Shown here: positions 1-8,107 of the stretch, one piece after another
Layout: every line of letters starts with the position of its first letter
Numbering within the stretch: the stretch's first letter is position 1
NCBI RefSeq assembly: GCF_019752095.1
Contig: NZ_JAIEMO010000009.1
Span: 1-64,000, forward strand
DNA length: 64,000 nucleotides
From: Nitrosomonas sp.
GTDB lineage: Bacteria > Pseudomonadota > Gammaproteobacteria > Burkholderiales > Nitrosomonadaceae
Direction: 5' to 3'
Program-made: the position numbers and the translations under genes
Notes under the pieces: generated by a model
Told to the model about the DNA's origin: nothing
The model's input: only the letters and a program-made list of their open reading frames with translations
The model's database searches: none

Positions 1-1
1 T

Positions 2-130
2 GATGCAAAACAAGGCTTAGAAAAATATTTCATGTTCTACAACCAAAATAGACCTCACACCGCGCTTGACGACAAAACGCCAAATGAGTTCTACTTCGAT
101 AACCTGCCTGCAATGCAAAATACAGCGTAG
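2..130 (+). CDS. IS3-family transposase, C-terminal end (cut by window edge)
   Basis: The last 42 residues of a DDE transposase are readable up to the TAG at 128-130. The stretch YNQNRPHTALDDKTPNEF is the typical C-terminal signature of the integrase core (OrfB) of IS3-type elements. The start and catalytic triad lie left of the window, so completeness cannot be judged. It sits upstream of the surface-protein locus and may mark an insertion at its edge. Assignment to the IS3 family is secure from the motif; the subgroup is not. Confidence 0.85.
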   Translation, partial: DAKQGLEKYFMFYNQNRPHTALDDKTPNEFYFDNLPAMQNTA

Positions 131-710
131 GCATTACCGCGAGATTTCCACTTAAGAAATGGGAAAAACTGTCCAATCAAGTGCGGCCACCTCTATTCCC
201 AATACTAACGCTCCACTTTCTTTAAACCTTAAGGGACCAAAGTTAAGCAGCGCCCGAACACTCGGATCTGTATTTCACTTACGTACCCAAGTACGCCAAG
301 TTTCTATCTTCTGAACTATAAATAACTACCGCTGCCCATTCCGATTCATACTCATTCTGGTGTTCATGCGCTAGTCCGTTAGCCCGTTTCAGAACCCTTC
401 GTGATTAATCTCATTTGTTTTTTTAATGCACTATCTACTCAAGAAATAGAGTCTATGGAGAATCCGCGAGATTTGTCCGATTGCCGAAGAAAATTTCACT
501 TTTGAACTGAGCGTCTGACAAAAAATGTGACATCCAGCATATATCGTTCAGGCTGTCGGGACATTTTATCTAATATTTCACAAAAATACCTAAATTTGAG
601 GGGCAAATGACATCTATTTCTTTAAAAGCTATGTTGGTAGAATCGCTCGCAGGTTAAAAAATAAAATATATTTCCTTGGCAGAATAGTAAAAAAATAAAG
701 AGGAGTAAGT
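131..710. other. Non-coding stretch: IS right end and leader of the RTX gene
   Basis: No convincing gene is seen in these 580 bases. The first ~60 bases should contain the right end of the insertion sequence; read on the minus strand, TGATTGGACAG at about 167-177 begins with TG as IS3-type ends do, but the left end is not available for comparison. The remainder is AT-rich. Just before the RTX gene there is a good ribosome binding site, AGGAG at about 700-705. I could not pick a convincing promoter. Confidence 0.4.
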
Positions 711-1784
711 ATGGCGACTACGAACTATAGTGTCACGAAGAGTGTTGCAGCAGCCTCATTAAATGCTTCAGATATACCTTCAGACATCGTAAACAAGATT
801 TTAAGCAAGCTGGGCTCTACTGTTAAGGTGGTTCAGTTTGATTCTAACCTGCCGCTGACTAGCCCAACGGGAGCCTCGGTGAGTGGAAAAGATCTTGTTT
901 TGATTGATCCAAACGATCCAGTGGATCTTTCTTCCATTTCAAAAGCAGATATTAAAGGAGTGGATGCTTTTATCTTTACTACAAACGAGAATGTTGATTT
1001 TACCTTGTCAGGCTCGAATACACGTACTTTTGACGGGGTGGTAGTTACGAATGCTGGCGACGATATAGTTACCCTGAATAGTAAAATTGGAGTTACCGTC
1101 TCCTCTGGTGATGGGAATGATAACGTTACAACTGGATCTGGCCATGATTATGTCAATCTTGGTGCGGGCGATGATACGGTTAATACAGGTGCTGGCAATG
1201 ACACTATTTCTGCAGACGCAGGTAACGACAGTATAAATAGTGGTGCCGGCAATGATGCTATAACGGCTGGATTGGGCAACGATGTCATTTATACGGGTGC
1301 GGGCAATGATATTGTGTGGGCTGAAGGAGGTAACGATAGTGTAAATACTGGTTCGGGCAATGACACGGTGTCGGCTGGAGCGGGTGATGACTTAATATTT
1401 ACCGGCGTAGGCAATGATATCGTAACGACAGGCCCGGGAAATGACAGCGTTTATACGGGGTCGGGGAATGATACTGTTTACCTGGGTTCTGGTAATTCAC
1501 TCGTTAATACCGGTGCTGACAACGATATTGTTAAGTTGAATTCTGAATATATCGGAACACTTTCTCAACTCAACGGCAGTAGCGGAAGTATTGATAAGCT
1601 GGATTTAACCTTGGTAAATATCGATACGGTATCAAGATTCGGTCCGCAATTAACGATTACTCTCGATAATGGTTCTGTTGTTAAAGCAGCTAATTTTGAA
1701 AAATTTGTTTATGACAACAATGGAATTGATACCGAAGGAGGAATTGTAATAGTTGGAATTGATCAATTGGATGCTCATTTCTAG
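711..1784 (+). CDS. Secreted RTX calcium-binding repeat protein
   Basis: A 357-residue acidic protein. Residues 1-110 form a unique N-terminal region without a Sec signal peptide. Residues about 115-280 hold some 17 copies of a nine-residue repeat of the form xGxGNDxux (for example AGNDTI, SGNDTV), which fold as calcium-binding parallel beta rolls in RTX proteins. The last ~75 residues are a non-repeat tail ending in LDAHF, an acidic-hydrophobic end like type I secretion signals. No ABC/HlyD/TolC exporter genes are in the window. A good AGGAG site precedes the ATG, and a strong terminator follows, so it is probably transcribed at a high level separately from the glycosyltransferases behind it. 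No enzymatic domain is visible. A structural, S-layer-like or adhesive role is inferred. Confidence 0.85.
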   Translation: MATTNYSVTKSVAAASLNASDIPSDIVNKILSKLGSTVKVVQFDSNLPLTSPTGASVSGKDLVLIDPNDPVDLSSISKADIKGVDAFIFTTNENVDFTLSGSNTRTFDGVVVTNAGDDIVTLNSKIGVTVSSGDGNDNVTTGSGHDYVNLGAGDDTVNTGAGNDTISADAGNDSINSGAGNDAITAGLGNDVIYTGAGNDIVWAEGGNDSVNTGSGNDTVSAGAGDDLIFTGVGNDIVTTGPGNDSVYTGSGNDTVYLGSGNSLVNTGADNDIVKLNSEYIGTLSQLNGSSGSIDKLDLTLVNIDTVSRFGPQLTITLDNGSVVKAANFEKFVYDNNGIDTEGGIVIVGIDQLDAHF

Positions 1785-1821
1785 CAGTTAGTATCTATCA
1801 ACGTTAAAAAAGTATTTTATT

Positions 1822-1856
1822 CTGGGCAAGCTTAAAAAGCTTGCCCAGTTTATTTT
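1822..1856 (+). terminator. Strong intrinsic terminator after the RTX gene
   Basis: A perfect 12-bp inverted repeat (CTGGGCAAGCTT / AAGCTTGCCCAG, arms 1822-1833 and 1837-1848) with a 3-base loop is followed by TTTATTTT. It separates RTX transcription from the glycosyltransferase cluster that starts 20 bases further on. Confidence 0.9.
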
Positions 1857-1877
1857 AAAACTCTTCGATAGGTCTGG

Positions 1878-4385
1878 ATGAGTCCGAATAACATGAAATC
1901 TGTGCCAAGACTTCCTTATACACTTTCTGACTATTTGAGTATTGCGCTTGAGAAACTTGATGACAACGACCTGATCACTGCGTTCCGATATGCTGATCGT
2001 GCTTGTAGACTTACTAAACTTCCTGATGCGAATGCTCTGATTGTTCGATCTGCCGTTCTATCCAAAAGGGGCTATCTGACTGATGCTATCAATGATTTAA
2101 AGATCGTCAGCTTGATGATGCCGGGAAATCAAAACATTTTTTTCTCGTTGCTTCAATTGTGTTGGTCAGATTTAGAAAATCATCAAAAAATATTTAATCA
2201 ATCACTTATTTCTTTATTGAGACAAGCGCCAAAACTCTGTTTCAACTCAGAAGTTGTAACCTGGATTGCAGGTGCAGGTATTTCTGCGATGGGCGCTGCG
2301 TGGCGCGAAGGTGAATTTATCACTGGTTGGGCTATAAATACAAATGATCCGGAATCAAGCGTGTTGATTGAACTTGATGGTAATTTTTTTTCTGTTGGAA
2401 TTGGAATGCCCACGCCCTGGCTGGCAACTGCAGGTATAGGAAACGGCCACAATGGATTTCGCTTGAAACTGCCTGATTCGTTCAATTTACTTAGAATAGG
2501 CATCTCAGGCAGCAGCCTATGGGGTTGTCCTTTTGTGGGCAATAAACATTTAATCCCCAATCTTCCATCCTCAGTAAGACTCTCAAATATCGTCGATATT
2601 ATTGTTCCGGTTTTTTTAGGTTGTTCAGAAACACTGGCTTGTCTAGAGGCTATCAAAGCATCGAATATAAGTGTTCCGCATCGAATAGTCGTTGTCGATG
2701 ATTGCAGCACTGATGAAAATTTGCGCACTGCACTTAGACAAAGAGCTCAACGAAAGGAAATTGTCTTAATTTCGCGTCCCATCAATGCGGGTTTCTCGGG
2801 TGCAGTTAATACTGCGCTGACGCTGGATAGTACTCGTGATGTGATTTTGCTCAATGCCGATACGCTGGTTTATGGAGACTGGCTAGATCGGATGCAGGCA
2901 GCGGCGTATCAGAGCGATGATATTGCAACAGTTACTCCCTTATCTAATCATGGCGAGCTGGCTAGCTATCCTTTGCCCATGCAAAATAATCCAGTGTTAA
3001 GTGCTAAGCATGCAGAGCTGATAGATCAGTTATTTAATTCGATCGGGCCCAAAGAAGCGATTGATGTACCTGTCGGCGTGGGTTTCTGCCTTTACATAAA
3101 AAGAAAGGCATTGAACGAGATTGGTCTGCTCAACGAGGGTTCTTTTGGTCGAGGCTATGGTGAAGACACCGATTTTTGTTTGCGTTTACAAACATGCGGC
3201 TGGCGCAATGTGTGCGCAGCAAATATTTACGTTGTTCATTGGGGAAGTCGATCTTTCAATGATGAAAAACAATATCTGGTCGCACAAAATTTACCTAAGC
3301 TACATGCTGGATATCCGCATCACTCAGACGAATATGAACAGTTCCTCACCGATGATCCACTCTATGCTTTGCGCCGAAATGTCCAGCGTCTTTGGCTAGC
3401 CAGGGTTGTGCCACAGTACAAAGGAACTTTACAAATCGGTAACTCCGATTTTAATGAAGGGATAACGTTTACCCTCAGGTCTATCAAGAAGCGGCACGAT
3501 CAATGGCATGTAAACTTGGCTATTTCCGGCATCACGGGTCTGGACAACATAGACTATGCATGGCCGCAACAATCATTAGAGTTGCGAGAGGATCTTTCAG
3601 CCGCAGGCTTTAAGAATCTTGAACTGAAAACATTTGGCGAATGGCCAGCCGATATTATCGATTACTTGACCGATGGTTCTATTCCTTATGATGTGACACT
3701 TGAAGACTACAGTGGATATTGTCCTCGAAAATACCGCTTGAAAAGCAATGCTGTCATTTGTGACGATCCTGTTGACACTAACGAATGCGCGCGTTGCATA
3801 GCACAGCTCGGGCCGCTGGTTTATAACTTCACAGGCATAGCTCCTTGGCAAGAGCGTACCCAGCATATACTTTCAAAAGCTAATAAAACCAGCGTACTAA
3901 ATAATGAAATGCGCAATGCTTATATTCGACGATTCCCATCGCTTAGCGATCAGATTGTTACAGGAGCCTCTAATAATTTAGATAATTCATTCTCTACCCG
4001 TCAGAATGAGACACCACTAAAATCTCAAGCGACAGTACCGCTTTCCACAGAATTAAAAGAACCGATGAGCATTGCCGTGTTATCGGCTCGTTCCCTTGAC
4101 GAAGGCTATTTGCAGTTAATAGAACAAGCGAATAAGGCTCTTGAACAACACTTGGCCATTATGTTCATTGTGCTTGGCGACACACTGAATGACGCCAATT
4201 TGCAACAGCTTCCCAACATTCACCTTACCGGAATAGTTCCTGAAGCTCAAATTCCTGATGTCCTGCGTTTGCATAATTGCTATGCCATCGGCAATTACTC
4301 TCCTTGCGCTCACAGAAGGATACAAGTTGCCAAGGAAGCTCAACGCTATGATCTTCCGCTAGTTCATGGTTGTTTAACCGGATGA
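1878..4385 (+). CDS. Multidomain glycosyltransferase (TPR, GWA module, GT2, GT4-like)
   Basis: 835 residues. Residues 1-110 are helical and TPR-like. Residues ~145-217 hold a beta-rich module starting ITGWAINTNDPES and ending GFRLKLPDSF, also found in two neighbours. Residues ~238-470 are a GT-A family 2 domain: IIVPVF strand, VVVDDCSTDE nucleotide-sugar site, LLNADT metal site, and GEDTDFCLR with the presumed catalytic acidic pair. Residues ~510-835 look like a reduced GT-B (family 4) part, with YDVTLEDYSGYCPR and a C-terminal IHLTGIV segment. It should transfer sugars from nucleotide donors at the cytoplasmic side. Its stop overlaps the next start by four bases (ATGA), indicating translational coupling. 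Acceptor and sugar are unknown. Confidence 0.8.
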   Translation: MSPNNMKSVPRLPYTLSDYLSIALEKLDDNDLITAFRYADRACRLTKLPDANALIVRSAVLSKRGYLTDAINDLKIVSLMMPGNQNIFFSLLQLCWSDLENHQKIFNQSLISLLRQAPKLCFNSEVVTWIAGAGISAMGAAWREGEFITGWAINTNDPESSVLIELDGNFFSVGIGMPTPWLATAGIGNGHNGFRLKLPDSFNLLRIGISGSSLWGCPFVGNKHLIPNLPSSVRLSNIVDIIVPVFLGCSETLACLEAIKASNISVPHRIVVVDDCSTDENLRTALRQRAQRKEIVLISRPINAGFSGAVNTALTLDSTRDVILLNADTLVYGDWLDRMQAAAYQSDDIATVTPLSNHGELASYPLPMQNNPVLSAKHAELIDQLFNSIGPKEAIDVPVGVGFCLYIKRKALNEIGLLNEGSFGRGYGEDTDFCLRLQTCGWRNVCAANIYVVHWGSRSFNDEKQYLVAQNLPKLHAGYPHHSDEYEQFLTDDPLYALRRNVQRLWLARVVPQYKGTLQIGNSDFNEGITFTLRSIKKRHDQWHVNLAISGITGLDNIDYAWPQQSLELREDLSAAGFKNLELKTFGEWPADIIDYLTDGSIPYDVTLEDYSGYCPRKYRLKSNAVICDDPVDTNECARCIAQLGPLVYNFTGIAPWQERTQHILSKANKTSVLNNEMRNAYIRRFPSLSDQIVTGASNNLDNSFSTRQNETPLKSQATVPLSTELKEPMSIAVLSARSLDEGYLQLIEQANKALEQHLAIMFIVLGDTLNDANLQQLPNIHLTGIVPEAQIPDVLRLHNCYAIGNYSPCAHRRIQVAKEAQRYDLPLVHGCLTG

Positions 4386-6817
4386 CGCAAGTTTTAAGTT
4401 TTCACCACAAAAACTATGAAGGAGCAGTGCTGGGGCGCTCTGGAAATTTCTTGATAGGATGGGCACGCAATCTGTCCCGGCCGGATGAAATCATCACCAT
4501 CAATTTGATTGGTGATGATCAGTGGATAGCAACTACCCGTGCTGCACTAACCCTACAACTGGAAAGCTTGCAGCTAATTATGCCTGCCGAGGCTCATGGT
4601 CATGCATTTGCATTTAAAATTCAACCCCAGGATTGGCAGTCGATAGCTCGCTTTGAAGCCTGCGTAGCTAATGACGGACATCGTCTCGCCGGCGTAGTGT
4701 TCTCGCACCATGACCCACATAATGCAGCTCGAGTGCTTAGTACCCAGGTTGAAAATTATGATGGTTTGCGCTTATGGGGTTGGGCATGGGATATGCTAGA
4801 TCCCGATGTCACTCAAACAATATATGCCTATGAAGCAGGACGATTACTAGCAGAGTGCAGTGCTGATCAATACTGTGCTGAGCTGGAAAATACTGGATGC
4901 GGCTATGCTTATCACGGATTTAGCCTGACATTGCCGATGGAGTTGGCCAATAGCTGCGTTCATCAAATACACGTAACTACCGCTCATGGTCAAATCCTGA
5001 ATGGAAGTCCTCTTAGTGTAGTTGTCCCTCCGGTAACGCTGACAACCTGGGTGAATGCTTTAGTGTTGCCACAACAAGAACGCAGCTTTCTAACCGCACT
5101 TATGCAGCGTTATTCGTTGCATGTACCGCTCTCTATGGATTTTTCCGGTTATCGAAATTGGTTAGATCGGTTTGGCAGCGTCAATTCTTCCCCATGCACC
5201 GCAACTTCAATCACGTGTGTTATTGCAGGCGATGACGATGTGGAAACAACCTTGGATAGTCTGATCAGTCAGGCTCATCCACATTGGACTGCACTGGTAT
5301 GCAGCGCATCAAGTTCGCTGAAGGATACGAGAATCCACCATGTAACACCCACAAAGTGGCTAGAGCATATTCGGACTGCAATCAGTCAAGGTGATGGCAT
5401 CTTCAGTTTCATCATTGCGGGGGACACTTTACCCACGGATGCACTGTCATCTGTTGTTGCAGCGTTCGACAATCCCTTGGTGCAAATTGCCTTCACCGAT
5501 TGTGACCAGATACTTGCGGATGGACAATCCCCACACCCTTGGTTCAAACCAGATTGGGATCCGGATTTATTCCTAGCCCAAACCCCGCTGCATCATCTGT
5601 TTGCTACACGTGCCTGCAATCTGCCCATCCAAAGCCCTTATATCGCTGAAGCCAATGCCTGGCCTTGGATTGCCGTGCAATCAGTGGGTGACAATCCTGA
5701 AGCGATTTATCACATACCCCGGGTTCTTTACCATCGTCGCAATGGCGCTGCATCACCTGCTCATATCGATGCACAGCACAGCTGTGATGCAATACTTGCA
5801 CCGGGTTTACACCGGACTGTTGCCGATCATGGTGAAATTAGGCTGGTTTGGGAAAGCCCTGTGAAATGGCCAACGGTTAGCTTGATTATTCCCACCCGTG
5901 ATCACTTCGAATTACTGCAACGCTGTATTGAAAGCTTGCTTAAGACAGATTATCCCAATATGGAAATAATCGTTATCGACAACGATAGCGTCGAACCCGA
6001 TGCGCTTGCTTACCTTGATCACGTAAAAAGTAAGGGTGTCAATGTTATCCAACATCCCGGTCCGTTCAATTTTTCAGCCATTAATAACCGTGCAGTGCAG
6101 CATACCAAGGCTACTCTAATCGGCTTCATCAACAACGATATAGAAGCTATAGATAGCGGATGGCTTAAAGCCATGGTGCGGCATCTGCTCAGACCCAATG
6201 TGGGTGCAGTCGGCGCAAAATTATTATGGCCTAATGGCATGGTTCAGCATGCGGGTGTTGTACTCGGTCTTCATGGGCTTGTCGGACATACAGGAAATAA
6301 TTGGCATAAAGATGACTTCGGTTATTTTGGATATAACCAGATAACGCGTAGTGCTAGTGCAGTCACTGCCGCCTGCCTGCTTTGTAAGCGCGAAGACTAT
6401 CTTTCAGTAAATGGTCTGGATGAAATTGATTTTCCTGTCAATTTTAATGACGTTGATTTTTGCCTGAAGCTGCGAAGTATGGGCAAGCGCATTGTCTGGA
6501 CCCCAGAGGCACAATTGATGCATGCCGAGTCGGCAAGTCGAGGGAGTGATGATACGGCACAACGGCGCGGGCGATTGGCGCGCGAGAAAAACCGGCTGAT
6601 GCAAAAGTGGCATCAATGGATCAATGATGACCCGTTTTATAACCCCAATCTTAATCTTGATGCATATTGTTATGCCGGTCTTGCAATTTCTCCCCGTGGA
6701 AGAGCGGCGTTGCAAAGCTCTGGCAATATGAACGATCGTGAAGATTCAATTGAGTTTGCCGGGCCAGCTGAGCGTAACCTGAACTGCACTTCTAAAACAG
6801 ATCAGCAGTACTCATGA
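4382..6817 (+). CDS. Glycosyltransferase with two GWA modules and two GT2 domains
   Basis: 811 residues from the ATG at 4382, chosen because it forms an ATGA overlap with the preceding stop; an upstream in-frame codon at 4370 is less likely. Residues ~16-90 and ~122-190 are two copies of the accessory module (LIGWARN and LWGWAWD). Residues ~265-430 are a diverged GT2 domain in which the usual SDEDKI metal motif reads TDCDQI, although PWFKPDWDPDLFL is kept. Residues ~485-720 are a well-preserved GT2 domain (VSLIIPTRDH, IVIDNDS, FINNDIEAID, FNDVDFCLKLR). The second domain is probably the active one. The gene overlaps the next by four bases. Donor and acceptor cannot be read from sequence. Confidence 0.8.
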   Translation: MTQVLSFHHKNYEGAVLGRSGNFLIGWARNLSRPDEIITINLIGDDQWIATTRAALTLQLESLQLIMPAEAHGHAFAFKIQPQDWQSIARFEACVANDGHRLAGVVFSHHDPHNAARVLSTQVENYDGLRLWGWAWDMLDPDVTQTIYAYEAGRLLAECSADQYCAELENTGCGYAYHGFSLTLPMELANSCVHQIHVTTAHGQILNGSPLSVVVPPVTLTTWVNALVLPQQERSFLTALMQRYSLHVPLSMDFSGYRNWLDRFGSVNSSPCTATSITCVIAGDDDVETTLDSLISQAHPHWTALVCSASSSLKDTRIHHVTPTKWLEHIRTAISQGDGIFSFIIAGDTLPTDALSSVVAAFDNPLVQIAFTDCDQILADGQSPHPWFKPDWDPDLFLAQTPLHHLFATRACNLPIQSPYIAEANAWPWIAVQSVGDNPEAIYHIPRVLYHRRNGAASPAHIDAQHSCDAILAPGLHRTVADHGEIRLVWESPVKWPTVSLIIPTRDHFELLQRCIESLLKTDYPNMEIIVIDNDSVEPDALAYLDHVKSKGVNVIQHPGPFNFSAINNRAVQHTKATLIGFINNDIEAIDSGWLKAMVRHLLRPNVGAVGAKLLWPNGMVQHAGVVLGLHGLVGHTGNNWHKDDFGYFGYNQITRSASAVTAACLLCKREDYLSVNGLDEIDFPVNFNDVDFCLKLRSMGKRIVWTPEAQLMHAESASRGSDDTAQRRGRLAREKNRLMQKWHQWINDDPFYNPNLNLDAYCYAGLAISPRGRAALQSSGNMNDREDSIEFAGPAERNLNCTSKTDQQYS

Positions 6818-8064
6818 AAATACTGTTCATACACCAGAACTTTCCCGCGCAATTTCGCAATCTTGCTAAGCATTTGGTTACAACGGGCAAACACGAATTA
6901 TTGGCACTGAAGCAACCACCCAGTGCAGAATTTGACGGTGTAGGCGTAGCCAGTTACAAATTTCTCCGTAACCCGGAGCCAAACACGCATCCATTGCTTA
7001 AAGAAATGGAAGCCAAAATATTGCGGGGCGAGGCTGTGGCTGATGCCGCGCGGCGTCTGAAAGCCAAGGGCTACACGCCTGATGTCATTGTTGCCCACCC
7101 GGGCTGGGGAGAAGTGCTGTTTATTAAGGATGTATGGCCGAAAATAAAACTAATTTGCTATTTTGAATATTATTACAGTGCAGTGGGGCAGGATTTCGAT
7201 TTCGATCCGGAGTTTCATGAATCCACATTCACTGGATTGGCACGTTTGCGTTTGAAGAATACCACCATGCAACAAGCCCTTGAAATCTCTGATGCCGGCT
7301 GGACGCCCACTCAATGGCAGAAAAAAACTATTCCTGAATGGGCGCACAGCAAAATTGATGTCATTCATGAAGGTATTGATACGGATTACTTCAGACCCAA
7401 TGCCAAAGCAAGTTTTAATATCGCCAATAAGAATATCAACCTGACTCGCCAGGATGAAGTCATTACCTACGCCGCACGGGCGCTGGAACCAGTCCGGGGC
7501 TTTCATGTATTTATGCGCGCACTGCCTGAGTTACTGGCGCGGCGACCAAATGCACATGTCGTCATTATGGGGCACGAAAAATCATCCTACGGACCGGAGC
7601 CGGGAGGTAATAGCAGCTGGCTGGAAAAAATGCTGGGCGAAGTCGGTGCAGACCTTGATCCAGATCGAGTTCACGTTGTCGGTTATCTGGCTAGAGAACA
7701 ATATCGTGCCGTCATGCAAGTTTCCAAAGCACACGTTTACTTGACATATCCTTTTATATTGTCGTGGTCTTTGCTGGAGGCTATGGCCTGCGGTGCGCCC
7801 ATCGTGGCATCCAATACGGCTCCCATAAAAGAATTTATCAAGCATGGAAAAACAGGCCTCTTATTTGATTTTTTTGATACCCCTGAACTTGTCGAAGCTG
7901 TAATAAAACAGCTAGATGCCAAACGAAGTGAATCTTATAAACTTAACCTCACTGCAAGAAACTTAATTAAAAAAAATTTTGAGCAAGCTGCATGTGTTGA
8001 ACGATTATTAAAATTAATTGAAGCTGAGGCTAGCACTGACAAAGGTGCAAAAGAGTGTATCTGA
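6814..8064 (+). CDS. Family 4 glycosyltransferase (GT-B fold)
   Basis: 416 residues beginning MKILFIHQNFPAQFR, the first strand of the N-terminal Rossmann domain of GT4 enzymes. WTPTQWQ at ~165 and DVIHEGIDTDYF at ~182 mark the inter-domain region. The C-terminal donor domain has TYAARALEPVRGF, VVGYL, and the EX7E-type segment LSWSLLEAMACGAPIVAS around 315-335. It would transfer a sugar to a growing glycan in the cytoplasm with retention of configuration, as known for the family. The start overlaps the previous stop by four bases, so these three glycosyltransferases form one coupled unit. The exact sugar is unknown. Confidence 0.85.
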   Translation: MKILFIHQNFPAQFRNLAKHLVTTGKHELLALKQPPSAEFDGVGVASYKFLRNPEPNTHPLLKEMEAKILRGEAVADAARRLKAKGYTPDVIVAHPGWGEVLFIKDVWPKIKLICYFEYYYSAVGQDFDFDPEFHESTFTGLARLRLKNTTMQQALEISDAGWTPTQWQKKTIPEWAHSKIDVIHEGIDTDYFRPNAKASFNIANKNINLTRQDEVITYAARALEPVRGFHVFMRALPELLARRPNAHVVIMGHEKSSYGPEPGGNSSWLEKMLGEVGADLDPDRVHVVGYLAREQYRAVMQVSKAHVYLTYPFILSWSLLEAMACGAPIVASNTAPIKEFIKHGKTGLLFDFFDTPELVEAVIKQLDAKRSESYKLNLTARNLIKKNFEQAACVERLLKLIEAEASTDKGAKECI

Positions 8065-8107
8065 CCGTACGGTCCAAATCCGATGAATTTAGTGAGTAAC
8101 CATAATA

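Noticed and set aside
1050..1550. DNA tandem repeat in the RTX gene as mobile or CRISPR element
   Set aside because: The 27-base periodicity comes from nine-residue coding repeats with varied codons.
2198..2728. 176-codon minus-strand frame inside the first glycosyltransferase gene
   Set aside because: Shadow of the GT2 domain coding; no family features and no ribosome site.
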